From assembly GCA_020650975.1 (NCBI GenBank), contig JAIPMN010004505.1:1-24122 (forward strand): DNA of 24,122 nt. Reading direction: 5' to 3'. The notes beneath the pieces are model-generated. The model made no database searches and was not told where the DNA came from. It saw only the letters and a program-made list of their open reading frames with translations. This stretch comes from Apostichopus californicus. Lineage: Eukaryota; Echinodermata; Holothuroidea; Aspidochirotida; Stichopodidae. Positions within the stretch are counted from its first letter, which is position 1. The number at the start of each line of letters is the position of its first letter. Made by a program: the position numbers and the translations under genes. Positions 1 through 8,905 of this stretch are shown one piece after another.

Positions 1-70
1 ATCCCATGATCGTTGATAGTCTTAAAATGTTAATCTTTCTTTCTTTCTTCCTTCCATTGTTTGTTTCCAG

Positions 71-218
71 TATTTGCCAAAGGCCAAACATCTACCGGTC
101 ATTACAGGTTCCTGGCTAAGGAAGGTGGTTATGTATGGTTGGAGACACAGGCTACAGTCATTTACCACAGCAAAACCAATAAAGCCGAATGTGTCGTCTG
201 TGTCAACTATGTCTTGAG
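71..218 (+). CDS. HIF-alpha, exon encoding the C-terminal half of PAS-B and PAC motif (first exon in window)
   Basis: This is the first visible exon of a HIF-alpha gene, an oxygen-regulated bHLH-PAS transcription factor that pairs with ARNT in the nucleus. It follows a ttgtttccag acceptor and ends at AG|GTAAAT. The reading frame begins with the last two bases of a split codon and then reads [20 protein letters not shown], continuing [20 protein letters not shown] and VVCVNYVL. This is a near residue-for-residue match to the vertebrate HIF-1alpha/2alpha segment [27 protein letters not shown]....QC.VCVNYV. The segment forms the last beta strands of PAS-B plus the PAC motif, part of the ARNT interface. 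The bHLH, PAS-A and the start of PAS-B lie upstream of base 1. The exon ends in phase 2, and the split Ser codon (AG|T) is completed in the next exon. The HIF-alpha family assignment is secure; which paralogue is not resolvable, since invertebrates usually have one. Confidence 0.97.
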
Positions 219-294
219 GTAAATACATACTGGTTTTGAAGCATTGTATTTCATGAATTTGTGGTATAAGCATTTACATGCTTTTTAACATACT

Positions 295-566
295 TGTTTC
301 AAGCATACTTGTACATAGGTAAATGTTTGAAGCCTTTGTGAAGCGTGTGTTTAGGCATATCCATATGTGAATGGTTAACCTTCAAACCTGTACACAGAGA
401 ATCTCTCAAGCATGTTTCAAACATGCTTGAAAGGAATGTTTTCAAGTACACATTGTGTTTAGCGCACCCATACGGAAATGGTACAAGTTTGTACACCGGA
501 AGTGCTTTGATGCGCATGTGTTTTTAAACTCATCCATGGGTAAATGGTACAAGCTTGTACACAGGG
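295..566 (+). repeat. Degenerate tandem repeat, about 3-4 copies, 66-101 bp spacing
   Basis: The phrase aaatggtacaag(c/t)ttgtacac followed by gg(g)aa(t/g)g appears at 475-502 and again at 543-570. More diverged versions are visible around 308-325 (cttgtacataggtaaatg) and 369-402 (gaatggtt...ctgtacacagagaat). Spacing between the gtacac cores is about 101 and then 66 bases, so the array is old or has suffered indels. The copy at 547-560 contains a perfect 14-base palindrome, GTACAAGCTTGTAC. Short open frames across the region are chance reading of the repeat and not genes. Confidence 0.6.
406..430. repeat. 25-bp palindrome (12-bp arms, single central base)
   Basis: The arm TCAAGCATGTTT is followed by one C and then its exact reverse complement AAACATGCTTGA. 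It lies inside the degenerate repeat region of the first intron. No function is evident. Confidence 0.85.
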
Positions 567-722
567 AATGTTTCCAGCAAAAATCTAATCAAAGCAATGA
601 AGGTTATAAGCCAACTGGCATAGTGTTATTCAGGGTCCAGTGAAAAAATGGTAAAATACATAGAGAGCTGCTATTGTCGTCTTTCTTTGTAAAGAATGTT
701 ATTTTTTCACAGGGATCTTGGT

Positions 723-733
723 GGGGGGGGGGG
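723..733 (+). repeat. Poly-G run (11 bases)
   Basis: An uninterrupted run of 11 G lies in the first intron, preceded by GGT. It is simple sequence, prone to length error in sequencing. Confidence 0.9.
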
Positions 734-1556
734 ACATAATATAAGCTTGTCTTCACATGATTGTATAATTCTTCACTATCCTAACCCTAAAACTTGATGG
801 AAACATTGATCACTCAGTTGATATAGCTTGAGCAATGATGTGATAGTGAGAGCCACTTTTCACACTCAAATAAATAAATTAAAAAAAAAGAAGAAAAGTG
901 AAAGACGACAATCCTGGATCTGGGTAGTAACTCTGGAACCGGGTGGGTAACCTTGGCCCGGGTATGGGGATACCTGGTCACTAAATGCAAACCATCAATG
1001 GCTATAGAGCAGTTGATGCACTTTCACCTTGTGTGCCATCAACAGGTGGTTCACACGGTGGTTCACAATTAACAGGATTCTGTGGCAATCTTTATTTCCA
1101 GCGAACGGAATTCTTTCCTGTCTTTCAGATTAATTAGCTTAATATAGTCTTGATCCTCACTTTGATTTGATTGTAAGCCTCCCCATTAGAAGTTTATACA
1201 AATAATTCATGCCAAAACCAAAAGGCCTTCAGTGTATTGCAGGTTGTTTGTTAAGGAAAGGAAGTTTCGGAGAAGATTTGTATATCATAACCGTTTCTAT
1301 GGGTAGATTCGAACCTTACAGTTGGTAATTTCCTAAGACCCTGTAGTGCCAAAGTATCCAAATTCATTTGTGGCGATATTGCTCCGTTCTTTTGTCCCAG
1401 AATTTGTTGTAGATGATTGACATTTCTGAGGTTTGATTTGGTATTAGAATTTCATCATTTTGGCGACCCTACAGTGGTGGACGATATAATGGCCTAGGGT
1501 CTACATTTCGCACAGTCGACCATAATTTCTGGTGTGTTTTTGTTTTATCCACACAG

Positions 1557-1705
1557 TGGCCTCGAGAACAATGACATCCCCATCTCGTTAGATCAGTTGG
1601 TCGGGAGAGACCTCAGTGGGGTCCAGAGGAGCACAGAAAAAATATTTGCCCCCAAAATAGCGAGCAGCTCTGCTGAGTATCCGCTGTGGCTCATGCATGA
1701 CAAAG
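1557..1705 (+). CDS. HIF-alpha, exon after PAS-B (linker toward the degradation domain)
   Basis: This exon follows the acceptor ccacacag and ends at GACAAAG|GTGAGT. It completes the Ser codon split by the previous intron and reads SGLENNDIPISLDQLVGRDL, then SGVQRSTEKIFAPKIASSSA and EYPLWLMHDK. The opening SG..NNDI.ISLDQ lines up with vertebrate HIF-alpha SGIIQHDLIFSLQQ, and EKIFAPK with the MTQLFTK segment that immediately precedes the N-terminal degron exon. Order, frame and position therefore all match the family, even though the identity is lower than in PAS-B. The exon is 149 nt and ends in phase 1. The middle part is variable between species and has no known catalytic role. Confidence 0.93.
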
Positions 1706-2318
1706 GTGAGTGATTGTACAATGTTAAGGGTCTCACTTTCCCAAACTGCCGCCAGATATGACAGTGAAAAACCCTCTAAGCTGCCTCACGGCAGTTTCTG
1801 GAATCTGTGTCAGTTCCTGAAGGTGACTTTCAGAATTGTCCTTGTTCAGTTCCTTGGAGGTTTAGTGCCCAGGTGTCTATGTCATTATTAAAATGTGATA
1901 TCCATGTTATCTTCCAAGTCAAATAGCCAAGTTTAGACTGTTGTTCATAAAAACAGTCATTTGACATAAGGCAATGGTTAGAGGCAATGGTAAGAGGCAA
2001 GTTAGAGGCAATGTTTGCGTCATATCTTAAGTGATTTCACTCCTTGGGGAGATGTCAGTGGACTTCCAACAAGGGCTGCTACTGTGCTGCATTCTTTAAT
2101 AAATTTATTATCCTTTCTACTCGTCTCAGATAATTTAAGTGATCTGGCTTCCTCTTAGCGGAGGTCACCGTTTGTCTCACTTCCTGCAAGGTGCAGCGCG
2201 AGATGTGTTTGTGTGTTGCAGAGCATCGGAGTATGGTTCACATATAATGTTAGAGCCAATTTGTTCTTAACGATGGTGGGTTGTTGAAATCATCTATTTT
2301 GAAACAAAATAATAACAC

Positions 2319-2336
2319 GAAGAAGAAGAAGAAGAA
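2319..2336 (+). repeat. (GAA)6 microsatellite
   Basis: Six perfect GAA triplets followed by CAACAA lie in an intron. Confidence 0.9.
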
Positions 2337-2792
2337 CAACAATTGTGATTTGTTTTAGCGGAAATTTAATCAATTCTGGTGTTGTTGTTTACTTAAAGGT
2401 GCATTCAGGCTTTCAGGTTACAGAATAAGCTTGGCTATTGTACATAATATTGATTGTACCAAGAAAAAGAGCACATATTTTTATTCAAATGAATGGGATC
2501 ATGCAATATAAGTAACACAAAACAGAGAAAAAAAAGAAACAAAACACAGAAAGATTTTGGGTGTCTCAAATTGAGATTGTCCGAAGTTTCCACCAGATTT
2601 CATTCTGCAGCCTACATCTTCTAATTACTGAGGTTTAGAATTCACAAGCATTGTATGGTACAGCTCAGCATATTTTATTTAAATTGCAAAGTACTTCTTT
2701 ATTAAAGGCAACCTGAAGACCAAAGACTAACAACACAAGGTTATGTGACTAAAATACTGCGATAAACAGTTTGAAGTGGTGACAAGGGAGAA

Positions 2793-2807
2793 GGGGGGGG
2801 GGGGGGG
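2793..2807 (+). repeat. Poly-G run (15 bases)
   Basis: Fifteen consecutive G follow gggagaa, in an intron. On RNA from the + strand it could form a G-quadruplex, but it is more simply an unstable homopolymer whose length may be mis-assembled. Confidence 0.9.
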
Positions 2808-4117
2808 TTTGGCTTTAATTTTTAGCAAAGAAATACATCACAGTAATTCTTATAGTTGCTTGCTTAAATTGGTTATCCCAAAGCCAGCTGAACCCTGCCA
2901 GAGACTTACCAGAACCCTGCTAAATTGGATTGCCTTTCGATTGTCGTGAAGACCTGTGGATCTTGCAACTGAACTCAGATATGACTCCTTCTTGCATTAC
3001 CTGCGGAATGAATCTTTGAGTAGATAAATTTCAAGTCATGAAGAAAAAAAGAAGTGCATCATGCCATAAATCGAGGCTGTAGAAAATAGAAGAAGCTGAT
3101 AAAATAGCTATGAATAAATGATACAGTTTGTTAAAACTTGTGATGGAGTGATAGATGATAAGCTAAGTTTATATAATTATATGGATTACTCATATCATTA
3201 TTTGAACAATAGAAGATTGTTATCTCGAAAGAATAGAACATTGTTTACCCTTTCCCTGGAAAATGATAAGGTCGGTTAGCGACAAACAGATGTCAATCAG
3301 TTGTTTCAAGATTAGCCAATTTTTTTTTTTGTACAATCGAGTATTGCGCAAACACAGTTTAAAGGTGCACTATACAGTGCAAGGAAACATCTAGATGTGC
3401 GAGAATAGTCAGAAAGTTTCAAACACTTTGGACACACTTTTCAGAATTTCTTGTGGCAGTTTCAGATATTTTTGTAAATTTTTTTATGTAATGTGTTCAT
3501 AATTTTGTGACATTCTCTGTTTGTTCACGAGTTTACATGGTGACATTAACTGAGCAATTTGAATTTTGGTACTATCAAATATGCTTCCTTTTTGCTTTTT
3601 GCTTCACTTCATTGGCCCTTTATATTAAAAAAGGAAAGATTGTGTTTGCAAAATTAAAATGGTGTAAGATTTCCTGCCCCAAAAACATTAGGTTCCCATC
3701 AGGAACTAGATTCTCTTGACCTGGTCAAATCTTGCTGCTGTGCAGTGTTTCAAGAGTATAGTCTCTCATGGCTCTGGTAAATTTCTAATTTTCAAATTGG
3801 AAACTTGGCTTTTACTGACTCAGTGAACAAAGTGTTAATCTTGTAACTATAGATACTAACCAAACCCATCATTGGTCTCTGTGATAAAAAATTACTTCCC
3901 CAAACATCAAGAAAAGGAAATTGTAAAAATCCTAGTTGCTCTATGAAATCTCACATTTCTTCTCTTATTATGTCATAGAAACATTACGATCCTGTCTCCC
4001 CCATCCCTCATTAAATCTCCTATGATGTCTAATTAATGTTGAGTTGTGATTATATAGATTAATATATGCCGATCATTCAAGATATGATTTTATATTTATT
4101 ATATTTGTATCATACAG

Positions 4118-4210
4118 AGCAAGAGTCCGAGACAGATTTCTTGAAGTTCTTGGCTCCGAATCCAGGAGATGCTATGATCCCTCTCACCTTCCCCAACAAA
4201 GAATTACAAG
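4118..4210 (+). CDS. HIF-alpha, N-terminal oxygen-dependent degron exon (LKFLAP)
   Basis: This 93-nt exon lies between acceptor tatcatacag and donor CAAG|GTATGT. With the split codon it reads EQESETDFLKFLAPNPGDAM followed by IPLTFPNKELQ. It contains a perfect LxxLAP prolyl-hydroxylation motif (L-K-F-L-A-P), with the acceptor Pro encoded at 4156-4158. The following PGDAMIPLTF matches vertebrate AAGDTIISLDF after the N-terminal site (Pro402 of human HIF-1alpha). By family knowledge, PHD enzymes hydroxylate this Pro in normoxia and VHL then targets the protein for ubiquitination. Both flanking introns are phase 1, so the exon is symmetric and skipping it would remove the degron without shifting the frame. 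A longer open frame reading in from the intron upstream is not supported, because the acceptor and frame fit exactly at 4118. Confidence 0.95.
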
Positions 4211-6005
4211 GTATGTTAACATCCAGTGATGTGACTCCTATAGTTCCTTGCATATTGACTGATGATGTCAGTATGGATTTAGATATTGGTGTTCTTTGGA
4301 AATTGTTTTGAGACAAAAGAAAACACACAGGAGCAGTCATCATATTTATGACTCTGTGACATTTTTACATTTTTCGTCACTTTGCTTTGCTGGAAGAAGT
4401 TTCATACTGTATACGTAAATATCATTGTCCAATGTGCATTATAGACCTAAATATAATGTAGTTGTTCTGTACTGTACTATACCATTACTACAAGTACAAG
4501 AACTAAACGATAGGGTTCTAAGTGGGGAGTGAAGTTTACAGTTTGGCAAGTGGAATTTTATCCATGCTCTCCAGATGGCGAGTAGTTTCAAAAGAAATTG
4601 ATCAGGCCTAATGCACACTGCAAGGCTAGATTCAGAGTCAGGAGTGTAAGAAGAAGTCGTGACATAAAGGGAAACTTGGACTAGCCAATCATATTCAAAT
4701 ATCGCCGTTAATATGAAGATTAAATTCGATCTACTTGTTGTGCTTTCAAAAACATTTGAATACTTCAAAAACTTTTTATAAGGTGGATTGATTGTTTTGA
4801 GATATATTGAGATGTATTAAGTTACCAATACTTTGTATGTCATTGTGAACATCCCTATTGATTAGATTAATGTGGTCTGTTCATAGTGATTCCCTGGGAG
4901 ATTAGAAGGATGCTATGTCCTAAGTTTCTTTGGTCATAATTTCCTGTTCCAATTAATGTATGACTTCCTTTGATTATCCTGCATTAAAAAATGGTTGGTG
5001 TGTTTGAACAAAGTTGAGTTTTATTGATCTTTCATATTTTGCTTCAAATAAATTAGTGGTGTGACAAAGTGGTGTTTTATCGGTGACGATGTCTAAGGCT
5101 CAAGTAACCTTTGCAATCGTGCCGGCGTCTGTGTTTGTATATGTATGGGTGCGTGTGTGAATGAGTGTTTGGTATATGTGACGGCCAGCTTGTAAACACG
5201 ATATCTCAAGAAGCACAAGTTGATTCAATGTCATGCTTGGTAGGTAGATTCCCCATGATGGAAGTTGATGGGATCAAAAGAGGTCAATATGTGTCGAAGT
5301 CTGAAAACCTTTTAAACATGATAACTCCAAAATTAAAGCTATAATAAATCTGTCAATTCTCCAATGGTATTATGTTTTTGCAGTGAACATAGTTTGGTCA
5401 AATTCAGTTGTTAAGCTTGTGAAGAGGCTCTATAAGTCTTTAACAGAATAAATAGTCATCCAGGAAAGTTCAAGGAAGTTAGTATTGCTTGAAGCACACT
5501 CAAGTAGCCATTACCCAGTTTTACCCCCTGGGCATCAAGGGGTCAACAGGTTATCTCAAATGGTGGCAAAATTGGCTCAAAGGATCTAAAGGTTATCTCA
5601 ATTGAACACAGACTGGCAATTTGAGTTGTGATTTATACCAGATAACTTGTAGCTTGTCAAGCTATTTCACAATCTCATATAGAGCTCTCAGTATATTAAC
5701 AAATCTTAAAGGGATTTGCAGTAGTTTTGGAATAGCAATTTTATACTGTAAATCCTTACCAGTGAATTAAATGGTTGATGCTTTTTCAACATGATAACTG
5801 ATTCCTTTCTTTATATGTTGCGCAATTAGTCAATAGGTAATCTTCATTTTGGTGTGTATATTAACAGGTATGGCTTACCAGACTATGAATATGTTTAGGC
5901 ATCGTAACCAATGAACGTCTTTCGTTTTCTGGTTTGGTATTTTAATGCTTGTTCAAGTTATGTTTTGGTGTGATTAAACAGTGTTGACTTTTGTTGGTCT
6001 CACAG
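4211..6005 (+). other. HIF-alpha intron (1795 bp)
   Basis: This is a phase 1 intron from GTATGT to ttggtctcacag. The opposite-strand open frame at 4439-4768 has no recognisable content and no splice context, so I do not call it. The segment around 5090-5660 resembles dispersed intronic repeat material and is listed separately. Confidence 0.82.
5090..5660. repeat. Possible dispersed repeat (low confidence)
   Basis: The segment holds recurring near-copies of a phrase built on g(a/t)tat(c/a)tc(a/c)a: cgatatctcaa near 5199, tgataactcca near 5319, and ggttatctcaa near 5549 and 5591. It also has GT-rich sequence (tatgtatgggtgcgtgtgtg) and a tidy edge near the GT-rich part. This texture suggests an old interspersed element. 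I see no terminal repeats or target-site duplication, so the boundaries are approximate and the call is inference. Confidence 0.3.
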
Positions 6006-6130
6006 AGGACAGCAGCGAAAAACAGAAGAAAGCTGCAGAGACTTGCAAACAGATGAATGGATTCAACGCCCCCCTCGCAGACGGTGAGAACAAACCACTG
6101 ATGTCAGCCAATCAGATTCTGTTTGGCCAG
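6006..6130 (+). CDS. HIF-alpha, inter-degron linker exon A
   Basis: The exon starts after gttggtctcacag and ends at GGCCAG|GTATGA. It reads EDSSEKQKKAAETCKQMNGF, then NAPLADGENKPLMSANQILF and GQ, entering in phase 1 and leaving in phase 0. It sits between the two degron exons. In the family this is a poorly conserved, intrinsically disordered part of the oxygen-dependent degradation domain, and composition here agrees (rich in K, E, Q, N). No motif can be assigned. It is called coding because both splice sites are good, the frame is open, and it joins the flanking HIF exons without a shift. Confidence 0.88.
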
Positions 6131-6815
6131 GTATGAATATCTTCTATGTATTTAGTAATAATACGACATATCTTAAAGCAATATTAATGAATAATCAATG
6201 CAGCAGTTAACAACAGTTATAAAATATAACCCTCTGAAAAACAGATATTTTATATTTTGCCTTCTTTGAGTTGTGTATACTATACAACAAGACAAATTCA
6301 ATATTCAGTTTGGTTTATGGAGATTGTCATGGTTTGATATGAGAGGCCATGTACAGGTGGAACACAGATACTGCAGTTGAAGTCATTGCAATCTTCACAA
6401 ATCTTTGTTTCACCCACCCAAGTGTCATTGTACATTATGAAGGTCACAAGAGCTAGTACTGTCAAATTATTCTTCCAATTATCCATCAGTTAGAAGAGAT
6501 TCAGTCACCTGTATAACCTTTAAGCTATAACAGGTGGGTCCCATGTGTACCCATCTATGATCCCATCTACCATACCACTTTCAGTTTGCAGACTGGAGTC
6601 CAAACGATGGGATTGAGTAGCTAATGACTTGCTGTGATAAGTCACTGTGAGGTCATATCTGCAAATTGTCCTCCTTAACCTTACAAGTTGACAAGAATTC
6701 ATATCCCGAATGAAGCGTTTAAAGTGATAACCCTATATATCCTAGTTGGTTTTAAGTGTCTGGTTTATTTCAGAGTGAAATAGTGATAAAATGTCCTTTT
6801 GTTTTGTCTTGATAG
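6131..6815 (+). other. HIF-alpha intron (685 bp)
   Basis: Phase 0 intron, GTATGA to gttttgtcttgatag. The three minus-strand open frames that cross it (6298-6486, 6520-6702, 6770-6964) show no recognisable content; the last is simply antisense to the next exon. Confidence 0.85.
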
Positions 6816-6944
6816 CCTGGATCTGTTGTGGACATTCCACCCAAGGATCTGGATATGTTAGACAAGAACTGTCCAATGAGTTCCAGCCACGATCCACTCT
6901 TAGCCACTGACTGTCCTGGACAACAGGGGACCACTAGCAAACAG
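6816..6944 (+). CDS. HIF-alpha, inter-degron linker exon B
   Basis: This 129-nt exon begins after tgtcttgatag and ends at AAACAG|GTAAAG. It reads PGSVVDIPPKDLDMLDKNCP, then MSSSHDPLLATDCPGQQGTT and SKQ. It is symmetric (phase 0 on both sides), so it could be skipped without changing frame. It is acidic and Ser/Pro/Asp-rich and leads into the C-terminal degron exon, in keeping with the disordered degradation domain. Conservation to vertebrate proteins is not obvious by eye. The call rests on splice sites, frame continuity and position. Confidence 0.87.
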
Positions 6945-7394
6945 GTAAAGGTGTACCTGGTCAAATGATATTGGGGTTACCCGGTCAAATGATATTTGGG
7001 GTTACCTGGTCAAATGATATTTGGGGTTACCTGGTCAAATGATATTTGGGGTTGCCCTTTAATAGATTGACTCTGTTTGCAATTCTCCCATTTCTTGCTG
7101 CATACAGATTTGTGTACCAAATGTTGTTGTTGTTTTTTGTCGCACTTCGGTCACAACTTTAGTCAAAAGAAATATATATTTACTCTTAAGTGTAAGTTAC
7201 CAGACTATTAACCAGCTTACCCACCATCCTGTTAGGGAGAAGAAACATTTCTTATGGACCAATAATATGTTGGATGAAAATCCATTACAAGTCAATTTCA
7301 ATCATAATGTAAATGTCCACAGCCGTGCTTAATGTACATAAAATAGGTAGATAAGCTGTTCCTTTGAATTATCGTTTATTTTGTTTATCTGTAG
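6945..7394 (+). other. HIF-alpha intron (450 bp)
   Basis: Phase 0 intron, GTAAAG to ttttgtttatctgtag. A four-copy 25-bp tandem repeat starts 12 bases after the donor (separate entry). The rest is AT-rich with no exon-like content. Confidence 0.88.
6957..7055 (+). repeat. 25-bp tandem repeat, four copies
   Basis: Four head-to-tail copies of a 25-base unit beginning ctggtcaaatgatatttggg and ending gttac. The first is 24 bases long (one T fewer), the second has ccgg for ctgg, and the fourth ends gttgc. Near-identity implies recent expansion. The array lies immediately downstream of a HIF-alpha splice donor. Confidence 0.95.
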
Positions 7395-7555
7395 AGCTTT
7401 GATGATCTTCTATCTGATGAGGATTTGCTGTCGCTCTACGCACCCTACATCCCGATGGGTGAAGACTTGGACCTGTCAGCTGACCTTGAAAATAACCCAG
7501 CAGGCATAGAAACCAACAGCGCATGGCAACCAGTCGATCCATTCTCCCATAACCT
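7395..7555 (+). CDS. HIF-alpha, C-terminal oxygen-dependent degron exon (LSLYAPYIPM)
   Basis: This exon follows tttgtttatctgtag and ends at AACCT|GTAAGT. It reads SFDDLLSDEDLLSLYAPYIP, then MGEDLDLSADLENNPAGIET and NSAWQPVDPFSHNL. The stretch LLSLYAPYIPMGEDLDL is the hallmark C-terminal degron of HIF-alpha (LDLEMLAPYIPMDDDFQL in human HIF-1alpha), recognised by PHD enzymes and, after Pro hydroxylation, by VHL. The acceptor Pro is encoded at 7443-7445. The APYIPM core and the following acidic-hydrophobic tail (EDLDL) are kept. The position two residues before the Pro, usually Leu, is Tyr here, giving LxxYAP. The acidic, Leu-rich SFDDLLSDEDLL just before it fits the overlapping N-terminal activation domain. 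This exon makes the HIF-alpha identification certain. Confidence 0.98.
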
Positions 7556-8183
7556 GTAAGTCCTTGCTCTCTCTCAAGTTTTATTCTTTTGTTTCTTGTA
7601 CAGTCTGTTAGTTCTCACATAATTTATATATCTCGCTATTATCAGTGAACACAGGCTTGGCCTCTGTCGTTGCTAATACCATGCAGAAGTTTTGTGTTGA
7701 CTCGTAGGTCGTATGCGGTTTGATGACATTATCTTGAAAATTGAAAATTGAAAGTTGAGTAAATTTGAAGTTCTTGCATGTATGGTAAGCCATGTAAATG
7801 GCATGAAAACTGACAACAATTACTGACAGCTTTATGTATTAATATATACATACAGAATTAATAATTTAGAACATCCTGCCATAAAATATTTGGAATAGCT
7901 CTCCAAATGCTTGGAGTCCACAAAAGCAGCCTATTGTGTGTTGTGCAGTTAGCTGCACTGTAAAAATACAAACCAACTAACATTGTTGGCAGTATGTTAG
8001 TTTTGTTCCTGTATTTGAATGTGATTCAACTGTTTACATTTCAAGGATATTCATGTGTGGCTGTTGCTGCTTAATCCTTGCCCTGTTGTATAGTAACAGG
8101 TCTATACATGAACAATATACTACATTGCCACCTTGTTGCTAATGGAATTGACAATCTAAGATTCAATATTCCTTCCTGTCTAG
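7556..8183 (+). other. HIF-alpha intron (628 bp)
   Basis: Phase 2 intron, GTAAGT to ttccttcctgtctag, with nothing else recognisable. A short minus-strand open frame (7608-7793) has no supporting feature. Confidence 0.88.
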
Positions 8184-8764
8184 GGAGGATGAGGGCTTCA
8201 CCAACTACATACCAGTGAGCCAGGAGAGTACGTTGCCATTTGCCCCATCTGAGTTCTCCAGCCAGCCCCGGTCCCCTCCATCATTGCTGAGCTCTCCATC
8301 TGCTCCCAGCCATCCCAACAGCCCCGGTAGTTCCTTCGGTGGCAGCATGCCCAACCTCTGCATGTTTCCGGGGTTACCATTCTCTCCGGTAACGAGTCCG
8401 CGAAACTCTGACGGGGTGGACTTCCCAACCTCGAGTCAGGGACAGATGGTTATACCGGCTGGAAGGCAGGAGATAGAGCCGGTCACATGCACCACAGGAA
8501 ACAACATGGTGCTGCAGCCAGCACCAACTGTGTACCAGACTGCTGGCAACAGTACAACCATTGTAGGGGGAGTGACTGGGATGATTGGTGGGAGACCACT
8601 GCATTATACCATGGGTATGGGTCAGTATCCTACCACCATACCAACACCATCCCTGAAGAGGAAACTGAATATCCCATTGTTGGATACTGGACAACAAGGA
8701 GCGCTAAACCAAACTTATGGCAACGTCATAATGAAGCTTGGAACCAATTTGGGAGAGCCACCCG
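8184..8764 (+). CDS. HIF-alpha, large Ser/Pro-rich exon with KRK basic cluster
   Basis: At 581 nt this is the largest exon, from acceptor cttcctgtctag to donor CCACCCG|GTAAGT. It starts LEDEGFTNYIPVSQESTLPF, with no internal methionine start needed since translation continues from the previous exon. The next part is Ser/Pro-rich with five Ser-Pro dipeptides within about 50 residues (RSPPS, SSPS, NSPGS, FSPV, TSPR). A Gly/Thr/Val-rich stretch follows, and then PTPSLKRKLNIPLL, whose KRK (8656-8664) matches in position the RKRKM nuclear-localisation cluster of human HIF-1alpha. In the family this is the inhibitory/regulatory region between the two activation domains, where proline-directed kinases act. 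Low sequence conservation is normal here. The exon leaves in phase 1. Confidence 0.93.
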
Positions 8765-8905
8765 GTAAGTAACACTCCTCCTGTATTTTGCTCTCTACTG
8801 TTTAATTAATAGCCTTGTCGTTGATATTTTCGGCAAAAGAGTATTTTTTCTCTGTTATCACTTGAAACTTGTTTCTTTTGACAAGGACTTCTTTCTTGTT
8901 CACAG
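8765..8905 (+). other. HIF-alpha intron (141 bp, shortest)
   Basis: Phase 1 intron, GTAAGT to ctttcttgttcacag. Antisense open frames across it are chance. Confidence 0.9.

Larger units (their letters stand above)
219..1556 (+). other. HIF-alpha intron (1338 bp)
   Basis: This phase 2 intron runs from GTAAAT to a tttgttttatccacacag acceptor. Its first 350 bases hold a degenerate tandem repeat and a 25-bp near-perfect palindrome, listed separately. There is an 11-base G run at 723-733 and an A-rich stretch at 880-896. I see no additional exon with both splice sites and an open frame. A pair of tRNA-like promoter boxes on the minus strand (1306-1351) is weak and is discussed as a finding. Confidence 0.85.
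1706..4117 (+). other. HIF-alpha intron (2412 bp)
   Basis: This is the longest intron in the window (phase 1, GTGAGT to ttgtatcatacag). It contains a (GAA)6 microsatellite at 2319-2336 followed by CAACAA, a 15-base G run at 2793-2807, and several A-rich or T-rich stretches. I see no further exon with both splice signals. The short open frames here have no recognisable content. Confidence 0.85.

Noticed and set aside
4066..4311. An 81-codon open frame starting ATG at 4066 and running through the degron exon
   Set aside because: Only 4118-4210 of it is an exon. The acceptor at 4117 and donor at 4211 are consensus, and joining them to the neighbouring exons gives the HIF-alpha protein.
4439..4768. 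A 109-codon minus-strand open frame inside a HIF-alpha intron
   Set aside because: It has no recognisable motif, protein-like composition or splice context, and one open frame of this length is expected by chance in a window of this size.
8198..8768. Open frames antisense to, or in another frame of, the large Ser/Pro-rich exon (8198-8428, 8374-8697, 8487-8768)
   Set aside because: They are shadows produced by the higher GC content of the real coding exon and have no recognisable domains.
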